26,935 nucleotides of DNA from an uncultured Eubacteriaceae bacterium (GTDB lineage Bacteria > Bacillota > Clostridia > Lachnospirales > Lachnospiraceae). Every line of letters begins with the position of its first letter. Within the stretch, counting starts at the first letter, position 1. The position numbers were made by a program, and so were the translations under genes. The stretch spans positions 1-26,935 of the forward strand of contig CAMEUH010000005.1 of the NCBI GenBank assembly GCA_945938055.1, given 5' to 3'. This document shows positions 15,384 to 22,881 of this stretch, piece after piece. A model generated the notes under the pieces. The model was not told the DNA's origin. It saw nothing but the letters and a program-made list of their open reading frames with translations, and did not search any database.

Positions 15384-15941
15384 TTAATTAAACTGATTCA
15401 TTGCAGTCTCAATCCCTTTGGTCAGCATGCATTCACAGGCCTTTACTGCTTTTTCAGTTTCCTCCGCTATCACCGGAAGTTCTTCTTTTGAAAAATGTCC
15501 CAGTACATAATCCGCCAGATCATATCCCTTCGGTTTATCTCCGACGCCACACTTAATCCGCCAGAATTCTTCACTATTTAAGTGTGCAATGATACTTTTA
15601 ATGCCATTATGCCCTCCGGCACTTCCTTTCGGGCGAATCCGGATTTTCCCCGGCTCCAGACTGATATCATCAAATATTATAATAACATCCTGAGGTGTTA
15701 CCTTGTAAAAATCCACAACCTCCCGGATGCACTCACCGCTTAAATTCATATAGGTCTGCGGTTTCACTAATACAACCTTTTCTCCTGCAATAACACCTTT
15801 TCCGCAAATTCCTTTATGCTTTTTAATATCCATGGAAATATTATACTCATCTGCAATCCGGTCTATTACAGTAAATCCGATATTATGCCTGGTTCCATCG
15901 TATTTTTTATCCGGATTGCCAAGCCCTGCAATTATTTTCAT
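15384..15941 (-). CDS. pth: Peptidyl-tRNA hydrolase
   Basis: 185-residue esterase that frees tRNAs from peptidyl-tRNA dropped by ribosomes. Seen: GLGNP with N9, the TRHNIGF motif with catalytic H19, YMNLSG with N66, FDDISL with the D91/D92 pair, and GGHNGIKS with N112, all expected active-site residues of the bacterial Pth family. In Bacillus the same gene is spoVC. It begins 10 bases after the short glmU with a weak AGGGAA ribosome site, and mfd follows it. Confidence 0.96.
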   Translation of the reverse strand: MKIIAGLGNPDKKYDGTRHNIGFTVIDRIADEYNISMDIKKHKGICGKGVIAGEKVVLVKPQTYMNLSGECIREVVDFYKVTPQDVIIIFDDISLEPGKIRIRPKGSAGGHNGIKSIIAHLNSEEFWRIKCGVGDKPKGYDLADYVLGHFSKEELPVIAEETEKAVKACECMLTKGIETAMNQFN

Positions 15942-15951
15942 CTTCTATTCC

Positions 15952-16911
15952 CTATCCAATTATTTTACTATATGGTGCAATCTCTGAACCAGCATCCACT
16001 ACAGCATCCTTAATATAGCAGAACGGCCCAATGATGCTGTCTGATTGAATAACGGATTTACCCAGAATAAACGTATCCGGATAAATAACCACATCATTTT
16101 CAATAACCACATCCGGTTCAATATACGTTGTTTCCGGATGAATCATTGTCACGCCCTCTGCCATCCACTTCTTATTTATGCGAAGCTTCATTACTTCTTC
16201 CGCATGTGCCAGCTGTATTCTTGAATTTACTCCCTCTATCTCCGTGGCATCTTCAACCGGCATCGCATCTACCTTAAGACCCTTATCCTTAATAATCATC
16301 AGGGTGTCCGGAAGATAATATTCACCCTGTGCATTATCATTGGTTATCAAATCCAATGCTTCATAAAGCTCTGCCGAATCAAACACATACATACCGGAAT
16401 TGACTTCATTACACAGTCTTTCCTCTTCTGTAGCATCCTTATGTTCCACACTCTTTATAAAACTGCCATCCAGATTACGGATAATTCTTCCATATCCTGC
16501 AGGGTTGTCAATTTGAGCAGAAAGAACCGTAATTGCATTTCCGGCAAACCTGTGGGCATTCACAAGTTGTTTTAAGGTTTCTCCCGTAATGAGCGGTGTA
16601 TCACCAAAAAGAATCAGGGTTTCTCCTTCTTTTCCGATAAACTCCCTTGCACACTTTACCGCATGCCCGGTTCCTAACTGTCTGTCCTGCGTCACAAAAG
16701 TTACACCTTCCGGATTATGTGCCAGAATTTCTTTCCGCACAACCTCCGCGCCGTGTCCTACCACAACACACACTTCATCCGCCCCGGCTTTTCTTGCCGC
16801 CGTAATGGCATGCTCCACCATGGTCTTTCCCATCACCTGATGTACAACTTTTGGAAGTTTGGATTTCATTCTTGTTCCCTGGCCGGCCGCCAGAATTACA
16901 GCTTTTAACAT
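15952..16911 (-). CDS. glmU: GlmU uridylyltransferase without the acetyltransferase domain
   Basis: 319-residue protein covering only the first two-thirds of GlmU. Seen: LAAGQGTRMKSKLPKV (the nucleotide-binding signature), GDTPL, the GYGRII and EHKDA blocks, NDNAQGEYYLPD and GVNSRIQLA, all of the UDP-GlcNAc pyrophosphorylase domain, followed by a few left-handed beta-helix turns that stop after IAPYSKIIG. The remaining roughly 130 residues of a full GlmU (about 456), which carry the acetyl-CoA site and catalytic histidine, are absent. Only 10 bases separate the stop from pth, so no lost frame remains downstream. It should make UDP-GlcNAc from GlcNAc-1-phosphate and UTP but not acetylate GlcN-1-phosphate. 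The start follows GGAGG, one base after the galE stop. Confidence 0.9.
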   Translation of the reverse strand: MLKAVILAAGQGTRMKSKLPKVVHQVMGKTMVEHAITAARKAGADEVCVVVGHGAEVVRKEILAHNPEGVTFVTQDRQLGTGHAVKCAREFIGKEGETLILFGDTPLITGETLKQLVNAHRFAGNAITVLSAQIDNPAGYGRIIRNLDGSFIKSVEHKDATEEERLCNEVNSGMYVFDSAELYEALDLITNDNAQGEYYLPDTLMIIKDKGLKVDAMPVEDATEIEGVNSRIQLAHAEEVMKLRINKKWMAEGVTMIHPETTYIEPDVVIENDVVIYPDTFILGKSVIQSDSIIGPFCYIKDAVVDAGSEIAPYSKIIG

Positions 16912-16912
16912 C

Positions 16913-17923
16913 TTAATATCCCTCCGGATTATTCTTCTGCCATCTCCACGAATCTTCACACATTTCTTTCAGGTCACGCTCTGCAACCCAGCCAAGCTCC
17001 TTCTTTGCAAGTGACGCATCCGAATAACAGGTTGCTATGTCCCCTGCGCGCCTTGGTTTAATTACATATGGAATCTTGACTCCGGACGCTGCCTCAAAAT
17101 TCTTGACAATATCCAGTACACTATAGCCTTTTCCTGTTCCGAGGTTATAAATTTTAAGGCCCGGATTTTCAGACAACTTCTCAATTGCCTTTACATGACC
17201 AATGGCAAGGTCTACCACATGAATATAATCCCTCACTCCAGTTCCATCCGGAGTATCATAATCATTTCCGAAAACACCAAGTTCCTTTAATTTTCCAACT
17301 GCCACCTGTGTAATATATGGCATCAGATTATTTGGAATACCATTCGGATTTTCACCAATGGTACCGCTCTTATGTGCTCCAATCGGATTAAAATATCTTA
17401 ACAGAATCACATTCCATTCCTTATCCGCATACTGCAAATCTGTCAGAATCTGCTCCAACATGGATTTCGTCCAGCCATAAGGATTTGTACACTGTCCCTT
17501 TGGACATTCTTCCGTAATCGGCACAAAAGCCGGATTTCCATAAACAGTCGCCGATGAAGAAAATACAATATTCTTTACGCCATGCTTTCTCATGACATCC
17601 AAAAGTGTAAGTGTTCCGGAGATATTGTTGGTATAGTATTCCAAAGGCTTCACAACAGATTCTCCAACCGCCTTAAGCCCTGCAAAATGGATACAGGAAT
17701 CAATACTCTCCTTCTCAAATACTTCATCAAGACCTTTGGCATCCTGAATATCAACCTTATAAAACTTCACCTTTTTCCCCGTAATGGCTTCAACCCTGTC
17801 AATTACCTTTTCGCTGGCATTCACAAGATTGTCTACCACAACTACTTCATATCCTGCATTCTGAAGTTCTACCACCGTATGGCTGCCAATATATCCGGCA
17901 CCACCTGTTACAAGAATTGCCAT
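16913..17923 (-). CDS. galE: UDP-glucose 4-epimerase
   Basis: 336-residue NAD-dependent short-chain dehydrogenase that interconverts UDP-glucose and UDP-galactose, and perhaps the N-acetylated forms. Seen: Rossmann GGAGYIG (about residues 7-13), the catalytic serine region SSSATVYG (about 122-129), Y149 and K153 in NPYGWTKS, and the family's RYFNPIGAH and GVRDYIHV blocks. The ATG start follows AGGAGG. It stands between glmM and glmU, with gaps of 23 and 1 bases, so it probably feeds envelope glycan synthesis in the same operon rather than only Leloir sugar use. Confidence 0.95.
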   Translation of the reverse strand: MAILVTGGAGYIGSHTVVELQNAGYEVVVVDNLVNASEKVIDRVEAITGKKVKFYKVDIQDAKGLDEVFEKESIDSCIHFAGLKAVGESVVKPLEYYTNNISGTLTLLDVMRKHGVKNIVFSSSATVYGNPAFVPITEECPKGQCTNPYGWTKSMLEQILTDLQYADKEWNVILLRYFNPIGAHKSGTIGENPNGIPNNLMPYITQVAVGKLKELGVFGNDYDTPDGTGVRDYIHVVDLAIGHVKAIEKLSENPGLKIYNLGTGKGYSVLDIVKNFEAASGVKIPYVIKPRRAGDIATCYSDASLAKKELGWVAERDLKEMCEDSWRWQKNNPEGY

Positions 17924-17946
17924 AACCAATACCTCCTGTTTGAATT

Positions 17947-19293
17947 TTATTTTACTCCGTAACCCTTTTTAATAATTACATCTACAACCTGATTCACATA
18001 CTGCTCACAGATTTCGTCTGTTCCTGCCTCCACCATGACACGCACCAGAGGTTCTGTACCACTTTCACGAACCAGAATTCTTCCATCATTTCCAAGAGCA
18101 TCTGCTACTGCCTGAACCGCAGCCTTGACATCCGGATCATTCTGCGCTGCTGTCTTATCTGTCACACGCACATTTTTAAGAAGCTGTGGATAAATCTTAA
18201 CCGGCTCTGCAAGCTCAGAAAGTGTCTTCTCCTTTGCAAGCATAACCTCCATCATCTTTAATGCCGTAATAATGCCATCTCCTGTTGATGCATATTTACT
18301 GAAAATAATATGTCCGGACTGCTCTCCTCCGATTCGGTGTCCATTGGCCTGCATGTTCTCATAAACATATTTATCCCCGACAGCAGTTTTCTCGTAATTA
18401 ATTCCTGCCGCATCAAAAGCCTTATACAGACCAAAATTAGACATTACTGTGGTAACCACCGTATTATTTAGAAGTTTTCCACGTTCCTTCATGTAACAGC
18501 CATAAATGTAAAGAATCAAGTCACCATTTACCACATTTCCCTTTTCATCCACACACAGACACCTGTCTGCATCTCCATCAAAGGCAAAACCTGCATCCAG
18601 TCCTTTCTCCCGAACCAGTTCCTGCAGACTTTCAATATGCGTGGAACCACAGTTTGTATTAATATTCGTTCCATTTGGCTCATTATGAATCACATAGGTC
18701 TTTGCCCCCAATGCATCAAATACGCTCTTTGCAACTGAAGACGCACTTCCGTTGGCACAATCCAGGCCAATTTTCTTTCCCTTAAAGGAATATACTGCAA
18801 GAGAAATCAAGTAACCCATGTAACGGTTTCGTCCTGCCACATAATCCACCGTACAGCCAATATGCTCTTTCAATGCAAATGGAATCTCACCGGAATTTCC
18901 ATCCAGATATTCTTCTATCTTCTCAATAACCGATTCTTCCATTTTTTCACCACGGTCATTAATCAGCTTAATTCCATTATCATAGAACGGATTATGACTT
19001 GCTGAAATCATGATGCCACAGTCAAAATCTTCTGTCCTTACTACATAAGACACACTTGGTGTTGTCGTCACATGCAAAAGATACGCATCCGCTCCTGATG
19101 CCGTAAGTCCTGCAACCAATGAATATTCAAACATATAACTGGAACGTCTGGTATCCTTTCCAATCACTACCTTACACTTACGTTCCTGTCCAAAATACCA
19201 TCCAATAAACCGACCTACCTTATAAGCGTGCTCTACCGTTAAATTAACATTTGCCTCTCCACGGAATCCATCCGTTCCAAAATATTTACCCAT
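17947..19293 (-). CDS. glmM: Phosphoglucosamine mutase GlmM
   Basis: 448-residue phosphohexomutase that converts glucosamine-6-phosphate to glucosamine-1-phosphate, the step before GlmU in UDP-GlcNAc synthesis. Seen: FGTDGFRG at the start, the phosphoserine motif ISASHNP with S99, the metal-binding DGDADR and the C-terminal phosphate-binding RESGTEPLVR. Substrate choice follows from the family pattern and the nearby glmU. Some phosphomannomutases look similar, and the manA/manC operon nearby also needs such an enzyme, so a dual or mannose role cannot be excluded. It heads the glmM-galE-glmU unit, with an AAGGA ribosome site and a promoter upstream. Confidence 0.9.
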   Translation of the reverse strand: MGKYFGTDGFRGEANVNLTVEHAYKVGRFIGWYFGQERKCKVVIGKDTRRSSYMFEYSLVAGLTASGADAYLLHVTTTPSVSYVVRTEDFDCGIMISASHNPFYDNGIKLINDRGEKMEESVIEKIEEYLDGNSGEIPFALKEHIGCTVDYVAGRNRYMGYLISLAVYSFKGKKIGLDCANGSASSVAKSVFDALGAKTYVIHNEPNGTNINTNCGSTHIESLQELVREKGLDAGFAFDGDADRCLCVDEKGNVVNGDLILYIYGCYMKERGKLLNNTVVTTVMSNFGLYKAFDAAGINYEKTAVGDKYVYENMQANGHRIGGEQSGHIIFSKYASTGDGIITALKMMEVMLAKEKTLSELAEPVKIYPQLLKNVRVTDKTAAQNDPDVKAAVQAVADALGNDGRILVRESGTEPLVRVMVEAGTDEICEQYVNQVVDVIIKKGYGVK

Positions 19294-19307
19294 AACCTAC
19301 CATCCTT

Positions 19308-19342
19308 ATTTGATTATAAAAATCTGCTCCCTATAATCAAAT
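19308..19342 (-). promoter_or_regulatory. Inverted repeat in the glmM leader
   Basis: A perfect 11-bp inverted repeat (19308-19318 and 19332-19342) with a 13-base spacer begins about 9 bases after the predicted start of transcription and ends just before the ribosome site. It could be an operator or an RNA hairpin. Confidence 0.6.
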
Positions 19343-19357
19343 TATTTTAATCGCTTC

Positions 19358-19386
19358 ATTATACCATAACCTTTGTAACTTTAAAA
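19358..19386 (-). promoter_or_regulatory. Extended -10 sigma-A promoter of the glmM operon
   Basis: TGGTATAAT gives a consensus -10 (19363-19358) with the TGn extension. The -35 at 17 bases is weak (TTTTAA, 19386-19381) and overlaps the U-tract of the preceding terminator. Confidence 0.65.
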
Positions 19387-19417
19387 GGGCTTTGTGACAA
19401 TCCTGCCACAAAGCCCT
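19382..19417 (-). terminator. Rho-independent terminator after the leucine-rich-repeat gene
   Basis: A perfect 11-bp stem (19386-19396 with 19407-19417), a 10-base loop and a short T-run on the minus strand. It ends the transcript of the surface-protein gene, 37 bases after its stop. Confidence 0.9.
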
Positions 19418-19453
19418 GAAAATTACGTATGATTCACTTCATGAATTGCTTTC

Positions 19454-22400
19454 TTAATTTAATCCAAATCTTTCAAGAATTTCCTTAAATTCTTCCGATT
19501 CCGTGAAGCCCGCAAGAATTGTTTCCCGATCCTGCTCTCCCGTCACAAGAGTATTCACCCATCCTTCGAGTCCTACCGGATCTGCCTCACGTCCAAAGAA
19601 GGTACGATACAGAACCTTTACATACTCTGTGTTATCCAGATTCTTATCTAAGAATTCCCCTGAGAAGAAGAAACCGTTTCCGGCAACCTCACGCGGTGAA
19701 TTCTCACCGGTAATAATCGCCTTACACCATGCTTCCAGACCTTCTTCATCAAATCCTCTTCCAAGTGCCATGGTATAACATCTTGCAACAAACTTTGTAA
19801 TATCTGCATTCTGATTTCTATAAAGCTTTAATACCTCAGCAAAAGCATCAACACTTTCCGGATCCCCGACCAGAATACCATACTGTTCGCAGATTCCCCT
19901 GAACTCATCAGACATGACAAAACCTTCAAATACTTTTTCTCTTGTCACACCTGCTTCCAGCTGTGATCCCCACGCTTCTAATCCACCGGCATCTGCTTCT
20001 CTGTCCATGAATGTACGATACAGCATCTTTATGTAATCCTCGTCAGAAAGTCCCATACCTTTACATTCTTCACTATTGACAAAACCAAATCCAATATCCA
20101 CACCACTGGATTCATGAGCAACAAGTGCTGATACCCAGGAATTCAGGCCATTAGAGTCTGCTTCTCTTCCTAATGTAAGTGCGTAAAGTCTCTTTACAAA
20201 ATTCTGTACCATAGTTGTCTCATTAATGGTAACGTCAAACTCAACATCTGCATTGGCATCCCTGAACTGGCTCTCAATCTTATTGATAAGTTCCTGTGCA
20301 TTTGGGTTGTCATTAACAATAATGTTAACCTTCTTTACTATGTTTGAACCAAATGTTGGATACGGCTTATTTGTCGGAGGTTCCTGTATCTCAGTTACTG
20401 TGGATGGAATCACAATGGTGACCTCTAAATCTTCCGCATTACCAAAATGATACAATAATCCATGTGGAAGAGATGTGCATCCATACTCAAATTCAATTTT
20501 TTTCAGATTTTTACAAATCGTAAATGGTCCATGGAATAACGAAGTCGTTTCATTCTTAGCAACCCAGACCGTATTAATCTTTGCGGGAATCACTACCGAA
20601 CTGATGGACCATCCTCCAAAAGATCCTGCTCCAATATTCTGAAGTGTCTCTGGAAGCGCCAGTTCATTCACACTACTTAAATTATAAAATGCCCAGTTGC
20701 CAATCTTTGTGATTTCCGAATTATCAATACTGAATTCCGTAACATCCGAACAACCTGAGAAAACAGAATCTCCAATAGTCTTACATTTTCCTTCCAATTT
20801 GATGGATGTAAGCGGACAGCCTAAAAATGCCTGATTTCCAATAGAATCACAATTAAGTAAATCAACTTTCTTTACATTTGTTCCAATAAACGCCTCATTA
20901 CCAATTGTCACCTTTTCAGTATCACGTAATACTACAGGAATATCCATTCGATTACAATAGAAAAACGCCTTTGCATCAATCTTAGTAACTGCTCCAAACT
21001 TTCCAGTAAATGGGAGCTGCGAAAGTTGTTCAAAACATGAACTGCCAAATTCTTTAACATTAGAAATGTTAATCGCATTCTTCATGGATGTACAACCAAA
21101 AAATGCTTTTGAACCAATTTTTTCTACATTCGCAAACGAATCATTTTCTGCATACATTGCACAATTCTGGAACGCAGATGCACCAATTTCCGTAATATTT
21201 TTTGACAAATTTATCGTTTCCAAAGCAGTACATTCACTAAATAATGTACTAGGGATAGTCGTTCCTAAGAAGGAAGCTTCCTTCAGATATGCTGCCCCCT
21301 TAAATGGAGTTGAAGCCTTCTGAAGACTTACAGGCAACTCAACTTTCCCTACAGCAGTACCACTGATAATAGTCGAACCCAGTTCTACTAATTCTTCGCC
21401 AAATGTAATTTTACTAACATTTTTACAACCTGCAAATGCATTCGCACCAATTTTAGTAGCACTTGTTAGATTCAGGTCCATGTTAAGTCCACTATTCTGA
21501 AATACAGAATTTCCGAAGATTGTCACATTCTCCAAATAGTTAACCACACTCAGTGATGTTGTATTAGCAAAAGCACTATTGCCTATTTCTGTCACAGTAG
21601 ATGGATAAGTTACACTTGTTAATGCTTTTGCACCTGAAAAGATATTCTCCGGTATTGTCGTTCTTTCTCCCTGAAAACTTGCGCTCTTCAGTTTTGACTC
21701 TACACCAGAAATTTCAGAAAACGGACCTGGTGATGTACATTTTACAAGTGATGATGGAATATCTATTGTGGTAATCGCTGTTGCTGAAAATGCTCCTCCC
21801 CACAATTCTGTCAATCCACTCGGTAATACAACATTTTTTAATAAAATACATTTTTTAAATGCTGAACTTTCAATAACTGTAATGCTTTCCTTAAATTCAA
21901 AGTTTTCTAGGCTTTCACAATTTTCAAAAGCACTAGCCCCAATCTTGGTTACTGTATCTGGATATGTTACTTTCTTAAGCATTTTTGCATTAATCAGTGC
22001 TCTCTGCGGAATTGAAGTAAACTTGTCTGCAAATTCCACCTCTTCGATATAACTATTCGTAAATGTTCCTGCATTATCAAATGTCACAGTTCCATTTGCA
22101 AAATAAGGAAAATAGAACTTTTTAAGACTGGTACATCCATCAAAAATATTTTTACCATAACTATTCAGACGATTTGCAGATGTATTCGTCGTATCAATCG
22201 TAACACTCCGAAGAGCCGTACAACCCTGAAATGCATAATTGTTAATCTTTCCAATTGTCTTCGGCAGAATAATCGTCTGCAGCTTATTTTCTGTTTCTCC
22301 TGCTTTGGCATCAACCGCAAAAGCCTTTTCTCCAATTGCCTCAATAGCAAGACCATAAAGCCCATCAAAATTCTGTGAACCTTCTGTCGGATATGGAAGT

Positions 22401-22690
22401 GTCACCGCAACAATATCTGCTACTCCCTCCTTATAGACCACATCAGAGACAACGTAACATCCGATATCTTTCTGCAGAATAATCGCTACATCCGAATAAC
22501 TCTTCCCAGTTGCCCACTTTATTCCTGAACCCGCTGAATTTCCCTCTCCAATCGGTTTTCCCGTTCTATCCAGGAAAATATAGTTTGGTTCCGAAGCAGC
22601 CTTAACCTTGGTTCCGGTTGCCAGAACAATTCCCACTAAGGCCATTACAATAACTGTTGATTTTAATATTTTTTTCAATATCTTCCCCAT
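19454..22690 (-). CDS. Secreted BspA-type leucine-rich-repeat protein with C-terminal DUF4214 repeats
   Basis: 1078-residue exported protein. Seen: a Sec signal peptide (basic MGKILKKILK, hydrophobic core, likely cut near residues 30-32); a region of about residues 110-790 made of many irregular LRR_5/BspA repeats of the form 'F-x-x-C-x-x-L-x-x-(V/I)-x-(L/F)-P'; and four related modules (about residues 825-1075), each with the 'LYRTF-x-R-E-A-D-x-x-G-L-x-x-W' core of DUF4214. There is no LPXTG, membrane tail, SLH or cell-wall-binding repeat, so attachment is unclear. Family members with BspA repeats often bind host or matrix proteins or sister cells, but no ligand can be named. It is monocistronic, with its own promoter and terminator, and looks more A+T-rich than its neighbours. 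Confidence 0.88.
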   Translation of the reverse strand: MGKILKKILKSTVIVMALVGIVLATGTKVKAASEPNYIFLDRTGKPIGEGNSAGSGIKWATGKSYSDVAIILQKDIGCYVVSDVVYKEGVADIVAVTLPYPTEGSQNFDGLYGLAIEAIGEKAFAVDAKAGETENKLQTIILPKTIGKINNYAFQGCTALRSVTIDTTNTSANRLNSYGKNIFDGCTSLKKFYFPYFANGTVTFDNAGTFTNSYIEEVEFADKFTSIPQRALINAKMLKKVTYPDTVTKIGASAFENCESLENFEFKESITVIESSAFKKCILLKNVVLPSGLTELWGGAFSATAITTIDIPSSLVKCTSPGPFSEISGVESKLKSASFQGERTTIPENIFSGAKALTSVTYPSTVTEIGNSAFANTTSLSVVNYLENVTIFGNSVFQNSGLNMDLNLTSATKIGANAFAGCKNVSKITFGEELVELGSTIISGTAVGKVELPVSLQKASTPFKGAAYLKEASFLGTTIPSTLFSECTALETINLSKNITEIGASAFQNCAMYAENDSFANVEKIGSKAFFGCTSMKNAINISNVKEFGSSCFEQLSQLPFTGKFGAVTKIDAKAFFYCNRMDIPVVLRDTEKVTIGNEAFIGTNVKKVDLLNCDSIGNQAFLGCPLTSIKLEGKCKTIGDSVFSGCSDVTEFSIDNSEITKIGNWAFYNLSSVNELALPETLQNIGAGSFGGWSISSVVIPAKINTVWVAKNETTSLFHGPFTICKNLKKIEFEYGCTSLPHGLLYHFGNAEDLEVTIVIPSTVTEIQEPPTNKPYPTFGSNIVKKVNIIVNDNPNAQELINKIESQFRDANADVEFDVTINETTMVQNFVKRLYALTLGREADSNGLNSWVSALVAHESSGVDIGFGFVNSEECKGMGLSDEDYIKMLYRTFMDREADAGGLEAWGSQLEAGVTREKVFEGFVMSDEFRGICEQYGILVGDPESVDAFAEVLKLYRNQNADITKFVARCYTMALGRGFDEEGLEAWCKAIITGENSPREVAGNGFFFSGEFLDKNLDNTEYVKVLYRTFFGREADPVGLEGWVNTLVTGEQDRETILAGFTESEEFKEILERFGLN

Positions 22691-22710
22691 TGCATTTGTC
22701 CTTTCTTTTT

Positions 22711-22748
22711 ATTGTATACAATTTGTTGCATACTTTTTGTATATACTA
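22711..22748 (-). promoter_or_regulatory. Operator-like palindromes upstream of the leucine-rich-repeat gene
   Basis: A perfect 12-bp palindrome ATTGTATACAAT (22711-22722) and, about 15 bases further upstream, a related imperfect site TTGTATATACTA (22737-22748). They lie between the predicted transcription start and the ribosome site, a typical repressor position. The regulator is unknown. Confidence 0.5.
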
Positions 22749-22751
22749 TTT

Positions 22752-22780
22752 ATTTTATCTTATTCCCTATTATTTTCCAA
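22752..22780 (-). promoter_or_regulatory. Sigma-A promoter of the leucine-rich-repeat gene
   Basis: TTGGAA (22780-22775) and TAAAAT (22757-22752) with a 17-base spacer on the minus strand. A run of nine A residues just upstream of the -35 could act as an UP element. Confidence 0.6.
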
Positions 22781-22840
22781 TCTTTTTTTTTGATTTATCC
22801 GTTTTAAACAAAAATAATTGCTTATCTTGTAAATTATCAA

Positions 22841-22881
22841 CAAAAGAAGGATGGATACTAATCCAACTTTAGTATCCATCC
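22841..22881 (-). terminator. Terminator overlapping the end of the GT-C-like gene
   Basis: A 13-bp perfect stem (22849-22861 with 22869-22881) and a 7-base loop are followed on the minus strand by a T-rich tract. The upstream arm is inside the last codons, and the stop codon lies at the start of the downstream arm. Confidence 0.85.

Noticed and set aside
15940..15952. A frameshift explaining the short glmU.
   Set aside because: Only 10 bases lie between the stop and pth, and pth is intact in its own frame, so no acetyltransferase-coding remnant exists.
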